From NCBI RefSeq assembly GCF_009707515.1, contig NZ_WLYI01000005.1, forward strand, positions 158,266 to 222,265: DNA of 64,000 bases. Reading direction: 5' to 3'. The stretch comes from Pseudomonas karstica. GTDB taxonomy: Bacteria; Pseudomonadota; Gammaproteobacteria; Pseudomonadales; Pseudomonadaceae. Shown one piece after another: positions 49,477 to 59,395 of the stretch (within the stretch, counting starts at the first letter, position 1; each line of letters starts with the position of its first letter). The notes beneath the pieces were generated by a model. It was not told the DNA's origin and ran no database searches. It worked only from the letters and a program-made list of their open reading frames with translations. A program made the position numbers and the translations under genes.

Positions 49477-49635
49477 GGGCGATCCTCTGGGGTCGAAGGT
49501 GAGGTTGAGCGGCGCGTATTCTGCCTTTAATCGTGTCCCAAGGGTTAATCGGTTTTTTGATCCGTCCACTTGGCTGGCGATTTGCTCATTTGCAGCATGT
49601 CACGACGAAGCGCCAGGGCGAAACCTTAACTGAGA

Positions 49636-49725
49636 TTAAACCTCGCGCGGGGGCGTTTGGCAGGTACCGCTGGCACCACAGGCGTAAGCGGCAAGCAAGC
49701 TGCGAAGCAGGCTGTTGAAGTGCAT
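49636..49725 (-). CDS. possible 29-residue small protein
   Basis: ATG 49725 with GGAG 9 bases upstream opens a frame reading MHFNSLLRSLLAAYACGASG then a Cys-containing tail ending PPREV. A short hydrophobic segment is followed by two cysteines. It could be a real small protein or chance; no relative is recognised. Confidence 0.35.
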   Translation of the reverse strand: MHFNSLLRSLLAAYACGASGTCQTPPREV

Positions 49726-49817
49726 GGCTCGAGACTCCGTAGGAATGACAAACTGATCATAGGCGGGCAATGAGCATTACGCTGTTTGATTGTTTCGATC
49801 AGTCTGATAGCCTAAAG

Positions 49818-49827
49818 TTGTATACAA
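49818..49827. promoter_or_regulatory. TTGTATACAA palindrome upstream of azu
   Basis: A perfect 10-bp palindrome about 90 bases before the azurin start. This core is typical of operators for FadR/VanR-type GntR regulators, but no such regulator gene is nearby. Confidence 0.4.
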
Positions 49828-49915
49828 TTTGTTGATGCAGATCATGGGATATTTGCTCTGTATCAGGCAATCTTCCCGTTATTCGGATTTTGTTAACCCA
49901 GTCTTGGAGATTCAC

Positions 49916-50362
49916 ATGTTTGCCAAACTCGTTGCCGTTTCCCTGCTGACCCTGGCTAGCGGCCAGTTGCTTGCTGCAGAGTGCAAGGTCACCGTCGACT
50001 CTACTGACCAGATGTCCTTCAACACCAAGGAGGTCACGATCGACAAGAGCTGCAAAACGTTCACCGTTGAGCTGACTCACTCTGGCAGCTTGCCGAAGAA
50101 TGTCATGGGCCATAACTGGGTGTTGAGCAAAGAAGCCGACATGCAGCCGATCGCGACTGACGGCCTGGGCGCAGGCATTGACAAGGATTATCTGAAAGAA
50201 GGTGATGCTCGAATCATCGCCCATACCAAGCTTATCGGCGCCAAGGAAACCGACTCGGTCACCTTCGACGTATCGAAACTGTCGGCTGACGAAAAATACG
50301 GCTTCTTCTGCTCCTTCCCAGGCCACATCTCGATGATGAAAGGCACTGTGACCCTGAAGTAA
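49916..50362 (+). CDS. azu: azurin
   Basis: A periplasmic blue copper protein that carries electrons in respiration, often linked to denitrification or stress. 148 residues with a signal peptide ending SGQLLAA, mature N-terminus [17 protein letters not shown]. Copper ligands are visible: His in VMGHNW, and Cys-His-Met in [17 protein letters not shown] 49916 with TTGGAGA upstream; the frame from 49829 has no family support. Terminator downstream. Confidence 0.96.
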   Translation: MFAKLVAVSLLTLASGQLLAAECKVTVDSTDQMSFNTKEVTIDKSCKTFTVELTHSGSLPKNVMGHNWVLSKEADMQPIATDGLGAGIDKDYLKEGDARIIAHTKLIGAKETDSVTFDVSKLSADEKYGFFCSFPGHISMMKGTVTLK

Positions 50363-50377
50363 TCAGGACACGAGCAT

Positions 50378-50405
50378 AAAAAAGCGCCGTCACAGGCGCT
50401 TTTTT
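50378..50405 (+). terminator. rho-independent terminator after azu
   Basis: AAAAAAGCGCC-GTCACA-GGCGCTTTTTT, 16 bases after the azu stop. Confidence 0.9.
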
Positions 50406-50481
50406 GTGGGTGGTCAGTTAAACCGAGCCATCGTTCGTCGCAGGCAAGCCTGTCTGGCGCTAGAGAGCGGCCTGGCTCACC

Positions 50482-51309
50482 TCACGGCGCAAACGGCATC
50501 ACCCGCTTGTGTTCGGTCTTGCGGTAGGTGTCGCAGATGATCTTGAACGCCTCTTCACGCACTGGCTCGCCGTGAAGGAACGCATCAATTTCGGTATAGG
50601 TCACGCCATGGGACGCTTCATCCGGCTTGCCTGGCGACAGGTCTTCCAGGTCGGCCGTCGGGACTTTCTCCACCAGCGATTCGGGCGCGCCCAAGTGCCG
50701 CGCAATCGCTCGCACCTGGTTTTTCACCAACCCGCTCAAGGGGGCCAGGTCGCAGGCGCCATCACCGAACTTGGTGAAAAACCCCATTACCGCTTCCGCT
50801 GCGTGGTCGGTGCCTATCACCAGGCCGCCGGCTGCGCCGGCGATGGTGTACTGCGCCACCATGCGCATCCGTGCCTTGGTATTGCCCAGCACGAAGTCCC
50901 GGGAGACCGCGTGCTTGCCTTCAAACGCGGCAACTTCATTGGCCAGGGCCTTGACCGCCGGGCCGATGTTCACCGTATGGCATTCGTGCGGGGCGATAAA
51001 ATCCACCGAGGCCTGGGCGTCGTGTTCGTCGAACTGGGTTTCGTAGGGCAGGCGTACCGCGATAAAACGGTAGGCCTGGTCGCCATTACGCGCGCGCAAC
51101 TCTTCCATTGCCCGCTGGGCCAAAAGGCCGGCGGTCAGGGAGTCGACGCCGCCGCTGATGCCCAGCACCAAGGTCTTGAGCCCCGAATTGATCAGGCACT
51201 CCTGGATAAAGGTAATGCGCCGGGCAACCTCCGCCTCCAGGGCGGCCTGGTCTTTGAACGGCGGTTGGACCTTGAGCTGTTCAGCAATCTCACGCTGTAC
51301 GGCTTGCAT
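50482..51309 (-). CDS. nadE: NH3-dependent NAD(+) synthetase
   Basis: Last step of NAD synthesis: amidation of deamido-NAD using ammonia. The 275-residue protein has the PP-loop [13 protein letters not shown] and the [23 protein letters not shown] region; it lacks a glutaminase domain, hence ammonia-dependent. It follows pncB by 3 bases, with GAGGAA in the pncB end as ribosome site. Together they form a salvage pair (nicotinate to NAD). Confidence 0.95.
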   Translation of the reverse strand: MQAVQREIAEQLKVQPPFKDQAALEAEVARRITFIQECLINSGLKTLVLGISGGVDSLTAGLLAQRAMEELRARNGDQAYRFIAVRLPYETQFDEHDAQASVDFIAPHECHTVNIGPAVKALANEVAAFEGKHAVSRDFVLGNTKARMRMVAQYTIAGAAGGLVIGTDHAAEAVMGFFTKFGDGACDLAPLSGLVKNQVRAIARHLGAPESLVEKVPTADLEDLSPGKPDEASHGVTYTEIDAFLHGEPVREEAFKIICDTYRKTEHKRVMPFAP

Positions 51310-51312
51310 GAT

Positions 51313-52527
51313 TCATTCCTCGCTGGATTGGGCAGGTACTTTGAAAACGTGGCGTAAATAAGCGGCGAAGTTCGGATCCGTGCAGTGGGTCTTGCCCGCT
51401 TCATCGGAGATCTTCGCCACGGGCTGGCCATTGCAGGCGGTCATTTTAAGCACGATGCTCATGGGCTCCACACCTGGAATATCACAGGTCAGGTTGGTGC
51501 CGATGCCGAAGCTGACATTGATCCGACCGCGCAGCGCCCGGAAAATCTCCAAGGCCTTGGGCAGCGTCAGGCTGTCGGAGAACACAAGGGTCTTGCTCAT
51601 CGGCTCGATCCCCAGCTTGTGATAGTGGGCGATGGCTTTTTCTGCCCACAGCACCGGGTCGCCGGAGTCGTGGCGCAGGCCGTCGAACAGCTTGGCGAAG
51701 TACAGGTCGAAGTCGCCGAGGAAGGCATCGGTGGTGATGCAATCGGTCAGGGCGATGCCCAGCAGGCCACGGTATTCACGAACCCAGCAGTCGAGGGCGG
51801 CAATCTGGCTGTCGATCAGCCGTGGCCCCAATTGCTGGTGGGCCATGATCCACTCGTGGGCCATGGTGCCCAGGGGCTTCATGTCCAGCTCGCGGGCCAG
51901 GTGCACGTTGCTGGTGCCGACAAACCGCCCGGGGAAGTCGTGCTTGAGCACGTTGACCACTTCTTCCTGAACCCGGTATGAGAAGCGCCGACGGGTGCCG
52001 AAGTCAGCTACCTGCAACTCCGACAGTTCGTCGCTGCTGGCGTTGGCGGTGAGCCAATCGAACTTGCGGTACAACTGCTCGCGGGCCTGTTCGAGGATTA
52101 CGCTCTGGTAACGGTAGCGGTTACGCACCTCGCTGACGATGGCCAGCATCGGCACTTCAAACAAGATTACATGCAGCCACGGCCCGCGCAGGCGGATAAA
52201 CAATTCGCCGTTTTCGATACCGGTCTGCACGTAGCGCAGGTTGAAGCGAAACAGGCCGAGGAAGCGCAGGAAGTCCGGCTTCATGAAACTGATGCGTTCC
52301 AGGAAACCCAGTTGATCCGGGCTCAGGCTCAGCTCGGCCAGGCGTTCGATCTGGTAGCGAATCTCCGCGAGGTAAGGGCGCAGATCTTCACTGTTGCGGC
52401 AACGGAACTCCCATTCAACTTCCACATTGGGGTAGTTGTGCAGCACCGCCTGCATCATGGTCAGTTTGTAGAAGTCGGTGTCGAGCAAGTTCTGCACGAT
52501 GCGATCGGCAAACACACTCTCGCTCAT
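51313..52527 (-). CDS. pncB: nicotinate phosphoribosyltransferase
   Basis: PncB makes nicotinate mononucleotide from nicotinate and PRPP. In 404 residues: [15 protein letters not shown] at the start, [23 protein letters not shown] (active-site His region) and [14 protein letters not shown] 52527 (MSESVFADR) is preferred to the longer frame at 52575. First gene of the pncB-nadE operon. Confidence 0.95.
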   Translation of the reverse strand: MSESVFADRIVQNLLDTDFYKLTMMQAVLHNYPNVEVEWEFRCRNSEDLRPYLAEIRYQIERLAELSLSPDQLGFLERISFMKPDFLRFLGLFRFNLRYVQTGIENGELFIRLRGPWLHVILFEVPMLAIVSEVRNRYRYQSVILEQAREQLYRKFDWLTANASSDELSELQVADFGTRRRFSYRVQEEVVNVLKHDFPGRFVGTSNVHLARELDMKPLGTMAHEWIMAHQQLGPRLIDSQIAALDCWVREYRGLLGIALTDCITTDAFLGDFDLYFAKLFDGLRHDSGDPVLWAEKAIAHYHKLGIEPMSKTLVFSDSLTLPKALEIFRALRGRINVSFGIGTNLTCDIPGVEPMSIVLKMTACNGQPVAKISDEAGKTHCTDPNFAAYLRHVFKVPAQSSEE

Positions 52528-52645
52528 AACGGGAATCTCCAGACAGGTTGGCGATGGGCGCCGACCTTTACGCACAATTAAGGAATGGCACTAGTGGCGC
52601 ATAGACGCGGGTCGGTTTGCCAGTGTTTTTTTTGTGCCGCCACTG

Positions 52646-52675
52646 ACGCTATCGCGGGCAAGCCCGGCTCCCACA
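52646..52675. repeat. single REP element
   Basis: ACGCTATCGCGGGCAAGCCC followed by GGCTCCCACAG is the common 'gtgggagccgggcttgcccgcgat' Pseudomonas REP on the minus strand, with no partner within 100 bases. Confidence 0.8.
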
Positions 52676-52763
52676 GGAGAATGCATTGCAAATGTGGGCG
52701 TTGGCTTGTCGAATCGTCGCACCGCTGTGCTAGCGATATTCCAGTCATAAACAATCAAGCGGT

Positions 52764-53651
52764 TTAAACCTGCTCCATCATCCACCGTACAAAATCCCGC
52801 ACCTTGGGCACTTCTGCCGAATGCTCGGGATAGGCCAGGTAATAGGCATCCTGGCTCGGCATTGCATGCTGCCAGGGGATCACCAGCTTGCCGTCGGCCA
52901 ACTCCTCTTCCACCAGGAACCTTGGCAGCAGCGCCACACCGCAGCCCACTTGCGCGGCGCGGATGCACATATAGAACGTATCGAAACGCGGCCCGTGGTA
53001 GCTGTGTTCGGTGTGGTAGCCCTGGCTGGCGAACCATTCATGCCAGCCCTGGGGACGGGAGGCGTTTTGCAGCAGTACCAGGTCGCTCAGTTGCGTCGGG
53101 TCGGCGAAGGGTTGCGCAGGCAAACTGTCTGGTGCGCATACAGGTACCAGTTCTTCGCTGAACAGTTTCAGGCTTTCGGTGCCGGGTCGTGAGCCTTGGC
53201 CGAAGTAAAACGCCAGGTCGGCCTTGCCTTGCAGCAGATCGTCCGGCTCTTGTTCGTTGCACAGGTCCAGGTGTATCTGCGGGTGACGCAGCCGCCAGCC
53301 CTTGAGGCGCGGCACCAGCCAGCGGGCGCCGAAGGTGTAGGGTGTCGAGACCCGTAGCACCTCGGTCTCTCCGCCGTAAGAGCGTAGGTAGTGGGTAGAC
53401 ATCTCCACCTGGGTAAGGATCTTGCGCACCTCTACCAGATACAGGTCGCCCGCCGGGGTCATCTGCAAGCGGCGGCGTACTCGACGGAACAGCAGGTGCT
53501 GCAGCAAGTCTTCCAGCTGCGCCACCTGCTTGCTGACGGCGCTTTGCGTCAGGTTCAGCTCTTCGGCGGCGCGAGTGAAGCTCAGGTGGCGGGTAGCGGC
53601 TTCGAAACACTGCAGGGCGGTGATCGATGGCAAATGTCTTTTATTCAGCAC
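52764..53651 (-). CDS. LysR-family transcriptional regulator (AmaR-like)
   Basis: 295 residues with an N-terminal winged helix-turn-helix (FEAATRHLSFTRAAEELNLTQ, then SAVSKQVAQLE) and a PBP-like effector domain. It belongs to the GcvA-type branch. It is divergent from amaB, and a LysR gene in this place controls amaAB for lysine/pipecolate use in other pseudomonads, so it probably responds to a compound of that pathway. The 152-base shared promoter region contains CTACAAATA/TTTGTAG halves that may be its operator. Confidence 0.88.
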   Translation of the reverse strand: MLNKRHLPSITALQCFEAATRHLSFTRAAEELNLTQSAVSKQVAQLEDLLQHLLFRRVRRRLQMTPAGDLYLVEVRKILTQVEMSTHYLRSYGGETEVLRVSTPYTFGARWLVPRLKGWRLRHPQIHLDLCNEQEPDDLLQGKADLAFYFGQGSRPGTESLKLFSEELVPVCAPDSLPAQPFADPTQLSDLVLLQNASRPQGWHEWFASQGYHTEHSYHGPRFDTFYMCIRAAQVGCGVALLPRFLVEEELADGKLVIPWQHAMPSQDAYYLAYPEHSAEVPKVRDFVRWMMEQV

Positions 53652-53803
53652 GGCGTGCCTCGTTTTCTTTTTGCATGAATAAACGGAATGATATCTCGCC
53701 TAATCGTCGTTTGTTGGCAAGTCTTGGGCCAGCTACAAATAAGGTCTGGATCGCCTTGTGAAGGGCGGCGCATATTTTCGTTTGTAGTTGGAAGGAGAAA
53801 CCC

Positions 53804-55294
53804 ATGGTTGCCGCATTGCTTGATCGTCTCGGGGTAAACCCGGCACTGTACCAGTCGGGGAAACAGCCCGTGCATTCGCCCATTGATGGCAGCCTGATCG
53901 CCAGTGTGCACTGGGAAGGAGCGGCTGAGGTGGAGCAGCAGGTCAGTCGTGCCGAGCATGCATTCGAGGCCTGGCGTAAGGTGCCGGCGCCGCGACGTGG
54001 CGAACTGGTACGCCAATTCGGCGAAGTGCTGCGTGAGTATAAAGCCGACCTGGGCGAGTTGGTGTCCTGGGAAGCCGGCAAGATCACTCAGGAAGGCTTG
54101 GGTGAAGTACAGGAAATGATCGACATTTGCGACTTCGCTGTAGGCCTCTCCCGCCAGTTGTACGGTTTGACCATCGCTTCCGAGCGTCCAGGCCACCACA
54201 TGCGTGAAACCTGGCACCCATTGGGTGTTGTGGGAGTCATCAGCGCCTTCAACTTTCCGGTCGCGGTGTGGGCGTGGAACACCACCCTGGCCCTGGTGTG
54301 TGGCAACTCCGTTATCTGGAAGCCGTCGGAAAAGACTCCGCTCACGGCCCTGGCTTGCCAGGCGCTGTTCGAGCGCGTACTGAAGACGTTCAGCGATGCT
54401 CCCGAGTATTTGAGCCAAGTCATCATCGGTGGTCGCGATGCTGGCGCCGCGCTGGTGGACGACCCGCGTGTCGCGCTGATCAGCGCCACCGGCAGCACCC
54501 GCATGGGGCGCGAAGTGGCGCCGAAAGTCGCTGCGCGTTTTGCCCGCAGTATCCTCGAGTTGGGCGGCAATAATGCGATGATCCTCGGCCCGAGCGCCGA
54601 CCTGGACATGGCCGTGCGCGCCATTCTGTTCAGCGCGGTCGGGACTGCCGGGCAACGTTGCACCAGCCTGCGTCGCCTGATCGCCCATGACTCGGTAAAA
54701 GAAGAAATTGTCACCCGCCTCAAGGCTGCCTACTCCAAGGTGCGCATCGGCCACCCATTGGAAGGCAACCTGGTGGGCCCGCTGATCGACAAGCACAGTT
54801 TCGAAAACATGCAGGACGCCCTGGAGCAGGCATTGAGCGAGGGCGGCAGAGTTTTCGGCGGCAAACGTCAGTTGGAAGACCAATTCCCTAATGCCTACTA
54901 CGTGTCGCCGGCGATCGTGGAAATGCCGGAGCAGAGCGATGTGGTTTGCACCGAGACCTTCGCGCCGATTCTGTATGTGGTCGGCTATACCGATTTCGCC
55001 GAAGCCTTGCGCCTGAACAACGCCGTGCCGCAGGGATTGTCTTCGTGCATCTTTACCACCGACGTTCGGGAAGCCGAGCAGTTCATGTCGGCGGTAGGCA
55101 GCGACTGCGGCATCGCCAACGTCAACATCGGCCCGAGCGGCGCGGAAATCGGCGGCGCATTTGGCGGCGAGAAAGAAACTGGCGGCGGGCGTGAGTCGGG
55201 CTCGGATGCGTGGCGCGGGTATATGCGCCGGCAGACCAATACCGTGAACTACTCGCTGGAGTTGCCGTTGGCGCAAGGCATTACGTTCGACTGA
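53804..55294 (+). CDS. amaB: L-piperidine-6-carboxylate / aminoadipate-semialdehyde dehydrogenase
   Basis: Oxidises 2-aminoadipate semialdehyde (in equilibrium with piperideine-6-carboxylate) to 2-aminoadipate. The 496-residue ALDH7-type enzyme has NAD-binding FNFPVAVWAWNTTLALVCGN, the general-base region LELGGNNAMI and the catalytic Cys in VGTAGQRCTSLRRL. The C-terminus has FGGEKETGGGRESGSDAW. Paired with amaA downstream and a divergent LysR gene, matching P. putida. ATG 53804 has GGAAGGAG upstream. Confidence 0.92.
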   Translation: MVAALLDRLGVNPALYQSGKQPVHSPIDGSLIASVHWEGAAEVEQQVSRAEHAFEAWRKVPAPRRGELVRQFGEVLREYKADLGELVSWEAGKITQEGLGEVQEMIDICDFAVGLSRQLYGLTIASERPGHHMRETWHPLGVVGVISAFNFPVAVWAWNTTLALVCGNSVIWKPSEKTPLTALACQALFERVLKTFSDAPEYLSQVIIGGRDAGAALVDDPRVALISATGSTRMGREVAPKVAARFARSILELGGNNAMILGPSADLDMAVRAILFSAVGTAGQRCTSLRRLIAHDSVKEEIVTRLKAAYSKVRIGHPLEGNLVGPLIDKHSFENMQDALEQALSEGGRVFGGKRQLEDQFPNAYYVSPAIVEMPEQSDVVCTETFAPILYVVGYTDFAEALRLNNAVPQGLSSCIFTTDVREAEQFMSAVGSDCGIANVNIGPSGAEIGGAFGGEKETGGGRESGSDAWRGYMRRQTNTVNYSLELPLAQGITFD

Positions 55295-55301
55295 GTGCGC
55301 T

Positions 55302-55416
55302 GATCGCTCCCACGCTTTGCGTGGGAGCGCATCCTGTGACGCTAGGCGTCATGATTTCAACAGTGGACGCAGAGCGTCCAAGGCAGCATTCCCACGCAGA
55401 GCATGGGAACGATCAG
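55302..55416. repeat. REPIN-like pair between amaB and amaA
   Basis: GATCGCTCCCACGCTTTGCG-TGGGAGCG on the left and CATTCCCACGCAGAGCATGG-GAACGATCAG on the right. A different sequence family from the TGTAGGAGCGAG doublets. It lies inside the presumed amaBA transcript. Confidence 0.8.
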
Positions 55417-55442
55417 TGGTGTATTCATCCCGGAGTCTGGCA

Positions 55443-56726
55443 ATGCCTTTACGCGAAGCATGTTTGTGGGAGGAACTGACTCCTGGCCGGCCGGATCGCG
55501 CCGCGTTGAACGGCGAGGTGAAGGTCGATGTGTGTGTGATCGGCGCCGGGATCACCGGATTGTCGGCCGCCATTCACTTGTTGGAGCAAGGTAAAAGCGT
55601 CTGTGTACTGGAGGCCCATCGTACCGGCCATGGCGGTTCGGGGCGTAACGTAGGGCTGGTCAATGCCGGGATGTGGATTCCCCCGGATGAGATCGAAGCC
55701 GGTTTTGGCGAAGCGGTGGGCAGCCAGCTCAACCGTATGCTCGGCGCGGCGCCGTCACTGGTGTTCAGCTTGATCGACAAATACGGTATCGATTGCCAGC
55801 TGCGCCGCGAGGGCACCTTGCACATGGCGCACAATGCCCGTGGCGAAGCGGATTTGCGCAGTCGTGAAGAACAATGGAAACGCCGTGGTGCACCAGTGGA
55901 GCTATTGACCGGCACCGCTTGCGAACAGGCCATCGGTACCCGGAAGATCGGCGTCGCCTTGCTTGATCGGCGCGCCGGCACCTTGAACCCGATGGCCTAC
56001 ACCAGTGGTTTGGCCAACGCTGCCGTGGGCCTCGGTGGGCAGTTGTTTGATCATTCTCCCGTCACTCAACTGGAGCGTCAGGGGCAGCACTGGTCTGTGC
56101 AAACTACCCAGGGCGCGGTGCAGGCCGAGCAAGTGGTGATCGCCTCCAACGCCTACACCGAAGGCGAGTGGACCGAGTTGCGGCGCAATTTCTTTCCCGG
56201 TTATTACTACCAAGTGGCTTCGGCCCCATTGACCGATGAGGCCGCGCAACAAATCCTCCCCGGTGGTCAAGGTTCCTGGGATACGCGGCAAGTCCTCAGC
56301 AGCATTCGTCGCGATGCCGATGGCCGGTTGCTGCTGGGTAGCCTGGGTAACGGTAGCCAGAAACCCGCCTGGTTTCTCAAAGCCTGGGCCGATCGAGTGC
56401 AGCGGCACTACTTTCCCCATCTCAAGACGGTGCAGTGGGAGTTCACCTGGACGGGCTGTATTGCCTTCACTCCGGACCACCTGATGCGCCTGTTCGAACC
56501 GGCACCCGGCTTGGTGGCCGTCACCGGTTACAACGGGCGAGGGGTAACCACCGCCAGTGTGGTGGGCAAAGCCTTCGCCGATTACTTGTGTCACCAGAAT
56601 CCCCAGGCCTTGCCGATTCCTTTCGCGCCGATGCAGCCGCTGGTCGGAGCGGGCCTGCGCAGTTGCTTATATGAGGCGGGTTTTTCCTTGTATCACGCTG
56701 GGCAATGCCTGCGGATTGTCATCTGA
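55443..56726 (+). CDS. amaA: L-pipecolate oxidase (FAD-dependent)
   Basis: Oxidises L-pipecolate to piperideine-6-carboxylate, the substrate of AmaB. The 427-residue DAO-family flavoenzyme has the dinucleotide motif VCVIGAGITGLSAAIHLLEQG near residue 30, GGSGRNVGLVNAGMW, and a C-terminal FAD contact GYNGRGVTTASVVG. ATG 55443 with GGAG upstream; the longer frame from 55317 runs through the REPIN and is unlikely. Confidence 0.9.
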   Translation: MPLREACLWEELTPGRPDRAALNGEVKVDVCVIGAGITGLSAAIHLLEQGKSVCVLEAHRTGHGGSGRNVGLVNAGMWIPPDEIEAGFGEAVGSQLNRMLGAAPSLVFSLIDKYGIDCQLRREGTLHMAHNARGEADLRSREEQWKRRGAPVELLTGTACEQAIGTRKIGVALLDRRAGTLNPMAYTSGLANAAVGLGGQLFDHSPVTQLERQGQHWSVQTTQGAVQAEQVVIASNAYTEGEWTELRRNFFPGYYYQVASAPLTDEAAQQILPGGQGSWDTRQVLSSIRRDADGRLLLGSLGNGSQKPAWFLKAWADRVQRHYFPHLKTVQWEFTWTGCIAFTPDHLMRLFEPAPGLVAVTGYNGRGVTTASVVGKAFADYLCHQNPQALPIPFAPMQPLVGAGLRSCLYEAGFSLYHAGQCLRIVI

Positions 56727-56802
56727 TCAGCGAAATAGCTGTAAGAAGACGGCATTTTCTTAGCAGGCTATGAATCTGTATTGGTGCGAGTCGTAGCATT
56801 GG

Positions 56803-56819
56803 CGCACTGTAAATGTGCA
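56803..56819. promoter_or_regulatory. NtrC-like enhancer site
   Basis: CGCAC-N7-GTGCA matches the NtrC consensus TGCAC-N7-GTGCA with one mismatch. It is about 200 bases upstream of the sigma-54 promoter, a usual enhancer distance. Confidence 0.58.
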
Positions 56820-57015
56820 GTTCCGTTACGCCTGTGGTTACAGATCCAGAGGCTGTCGTTTATGGGGCGGGTTGCAATGCTTGTGAGGGCGGGTTGCGCT
56901 TTCTTGGTCTGTTGGTGGCGCCTGCGCAAGCTAAAGGGTTGCACGTCTAATTGAAAGGAGTCGAAACGCTTGTAATAACAATGACACGGTGTCTTTTTGA
57001 ATAATGAAAACGTAC

Positions 57016-57031
57016 TGGCACGGGGCTTGCT
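57016..57031 (+). promoter_or_regulatory. sigma-54 (RpoN) promoter of the liv/bra operon
   Basis: TGGCACG-GGGC-TTGCT is a full match to the -24/-12 consensus. Expected transcription start near 57043, giving a leader of about 77 bases. Confidence 0.88.
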
Positions 57032-57119
57032 CTTGGCTTTTAGGTGAAAGTTTGAAGTGAAGTTGCTTTTTATTTGTTGAAGAAATACCAATAAACAAAA
57101 AAACTCGGAGCACCACCTC

Positions 57120-58256
57120 ATGTCCCAGACGTTTTACAAGAAAGGTTTTCTGGCCCTCGCAGTGGCTACTGCATTGGGTGTTTCTTCGTTTGCTCAAGCT
57201 GATGTGAAGATTGGCGTAGCGGGGCCGATGACCGGTGCCAACGCGGCGTTCGGTGAGCAGTACATGAAAGGCGCCCAGGCGGCCGCCGATGTCATCAACA
57301 AGGCGGGCGGGATCAACGGCGAACAAATCAAGCTGGTGGCGGGCGACGATGCTTGCGAGCCCAAGCAGGCCGTGGCCGTGGCCAACCGCCTGGTTGACCA
57401 GGACAAGGTGATTGGCGTGGTCGGGCACTTTTGCTCCTCGAACACCATTCCAGCCTCCGAGGTGTATGACGACGCGGGTGTGATTGCGATCACCCCAGGG
57501 TCTACCAACCCGCAAGTGACCGAGCGCGGTATGGGGGCGATGTTCCGTATGTGTGGTCGTGATGACCAGCAAGGCATCGTCGCTGGCGACTACATCGTCG
57601 ATGTGCTCAAAGGCAAGAAAATCGCAGTGATCAACGACAAGGACACCTACGGTAAAGGCTTGGCTGACGCCACTGCGGCGCAGTTGACCAAGCGCGGTGT
57701 CAAGCCTGTGCTGGAAGAGGGCTTGACCCGTGGCGAGAAAGACTTCAGCGCCCTGGTCACCAAGATCCGCTCCCTGGGCGCCGACGTCGTGTACTTCGGT
57801 GGCCTGCACCCGGAAGCCGGTCCATTGGTTCGCCAAATCCGTGAAGCCGGCCTCAAGGACGTCAAGTTCATGTCCGATGATGGTGTCGTGACTGACGAGC
57901 TGGTGACGACTGCCGGCGGTGCGCAGTACGTGGATGGGGTCTACATGACCTTTGGCGCCGACCCGCGCAAGCTGGCGGATAGCAAGACCGTGGTAGACGC
58001 GTTCCGCAAAAGCGGCTACGAGCCTGAAGGCTACACCCTCTACGCTTATGCCTCGCTCCAGGCCCTGGCCGCCGGCTTCAATGGCGCTAAATCCAACAAA
58101 GGCGAAGACGCCGCCAAGTGGCTGAAAGCCAACCCGGTGAAAACCGTCATGGGCGAGAAGACCTGGGACGCCAAGGGCGACCTGAAAATCTCTGATTATG
58201 TGGTTTACCAATGGGACAAGGATGGTAAATACCACCAGTTGGAAAAACAGAAGTGA
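57120..58256 (+). CDS. branched-chain amino acid ABC transporter substrate-binding protein
   Basis: A 378-residue periplasmic binding protein (LivJ/BraC type), with signal peptide MSQTFYKKGFLALAVATALG...SFAQA and mature DVKIGVAGPMTGANAAFGEQ. A Cys pair (DDACEPK and GHFCSSN) is in the position of the conserved disulfide. Preceded by a sigma-54 promoter and followed by a REPIN before the permease genes. Neighbouring amaBA raise the possibility that it also serves pipecolate or related compounds, but the sequence alone cannot tell. Confidence 0.92.
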   Translation: MSQTFYKKGFLALAVATALGVSSFAQADVKIGVAGPMTGANAAFGEQYMKGAQAAADVINKAGGINGEQIKLVAGDDACEPKQAVAVANRLVDQDKVIGVVGHFCSSNTIPASEVYDDAGVIAITPGSTNPQVTERGMGAMFRMCGRDDQQGIVAGDYIVDVLKGKKIAVINDKDTYGKGLADATAAQLTKRGVKPVLEEGLTRGEKDFSALVTKIRSLGADVVYFGGLHPEAGPLVRQIREAGLKDVKFMSDDGVVTDELVTTAGGAQYVDGVYMTFGADPRKLADSKTVVDAFRKSGYEPEGYTLYAYASLQALAAGFNGAKSNKGEDAAKWLKANPVKTVMGEKTWDAKGDLKISDYVVYQWDKDGKYHQLEKQK

Positions 58257-58286
58257 TCTGAGAGTCTGAACTGACTGCAGAACCCT

Positions 58287-58387
58287 TGTAGGAGCGAGCT
58301 TGCTCGCGAAGAACGTTAACGATAACGCGTGCATCCTGGATGCACGTATCGCTCTCCGGTTTTTCGCGAGCAAACTCGCTCCTGCAG
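58287..58387. repeat. REPIN between binding-protein and permease genes
   Basis: TGTAGGAGCGAGCTTGCTCG ... TTCGCGAGCAAACTCGCTCC, the TGTAGGAGCGAG doublet family. Within an operon it may stabilise the upstream mRNA and give excess binding protein. Confidence 0.87.
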
Positions 58388-58430
58388 GGGAGGGCAGTCC
58401 AGTTGCTAAGCCTCTGTTTTCCTCCTAGAA

Positions 58431-58470
58431 GCGCCGCACACCTTGCATGTGTAGGCGCTCACTGCGTGAG
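58431..58470 (+). other. hairpins just upstream of livH
   Basis: GCGCC-GCACAC-CTTGCAT-GTGTA-GGCGC is followed at once by CTCAC-TGC-GTGAG, ending 8 bases before the livH start. They could affect translation or mRNA processing; low certainty. Confidence 0.4.
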
Positions 58471-58478
58471 ATTGCGTT

Positions 58479-59393
<915 letters not shown>

Positions 59394-59395
59394 AC

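Larger units (their letters stand above)
49477..49915. other. 439-base intergenic region upstream of azurin
   Basis: Holds no recognised full-length gene. It contains a possible 29-codon minus-strand ORF (49636-49725), a TTGTATACAA palindrome (49818-49827) and the azurin promoter region. Confidence 0.5.
56727..57119. promoter_or_regulatory. 393-base regulatory region of the branched-chain amino acid transporter
   Basis: No gene is seen. It contains an NtrC-like inverted repeat (56803-56819), a sigma-54 promoter (57016-57031) and a long AT-rich leader before the binding-protein gene. Confidence 0.7.

Noticed and set aside
49788..49803. ANR/FNR box upstream of azu (TTGATTGTTTCGATCA)
   Set aside because: The half-sites are not at the required TTGAT-N4-ATCAA spacing.
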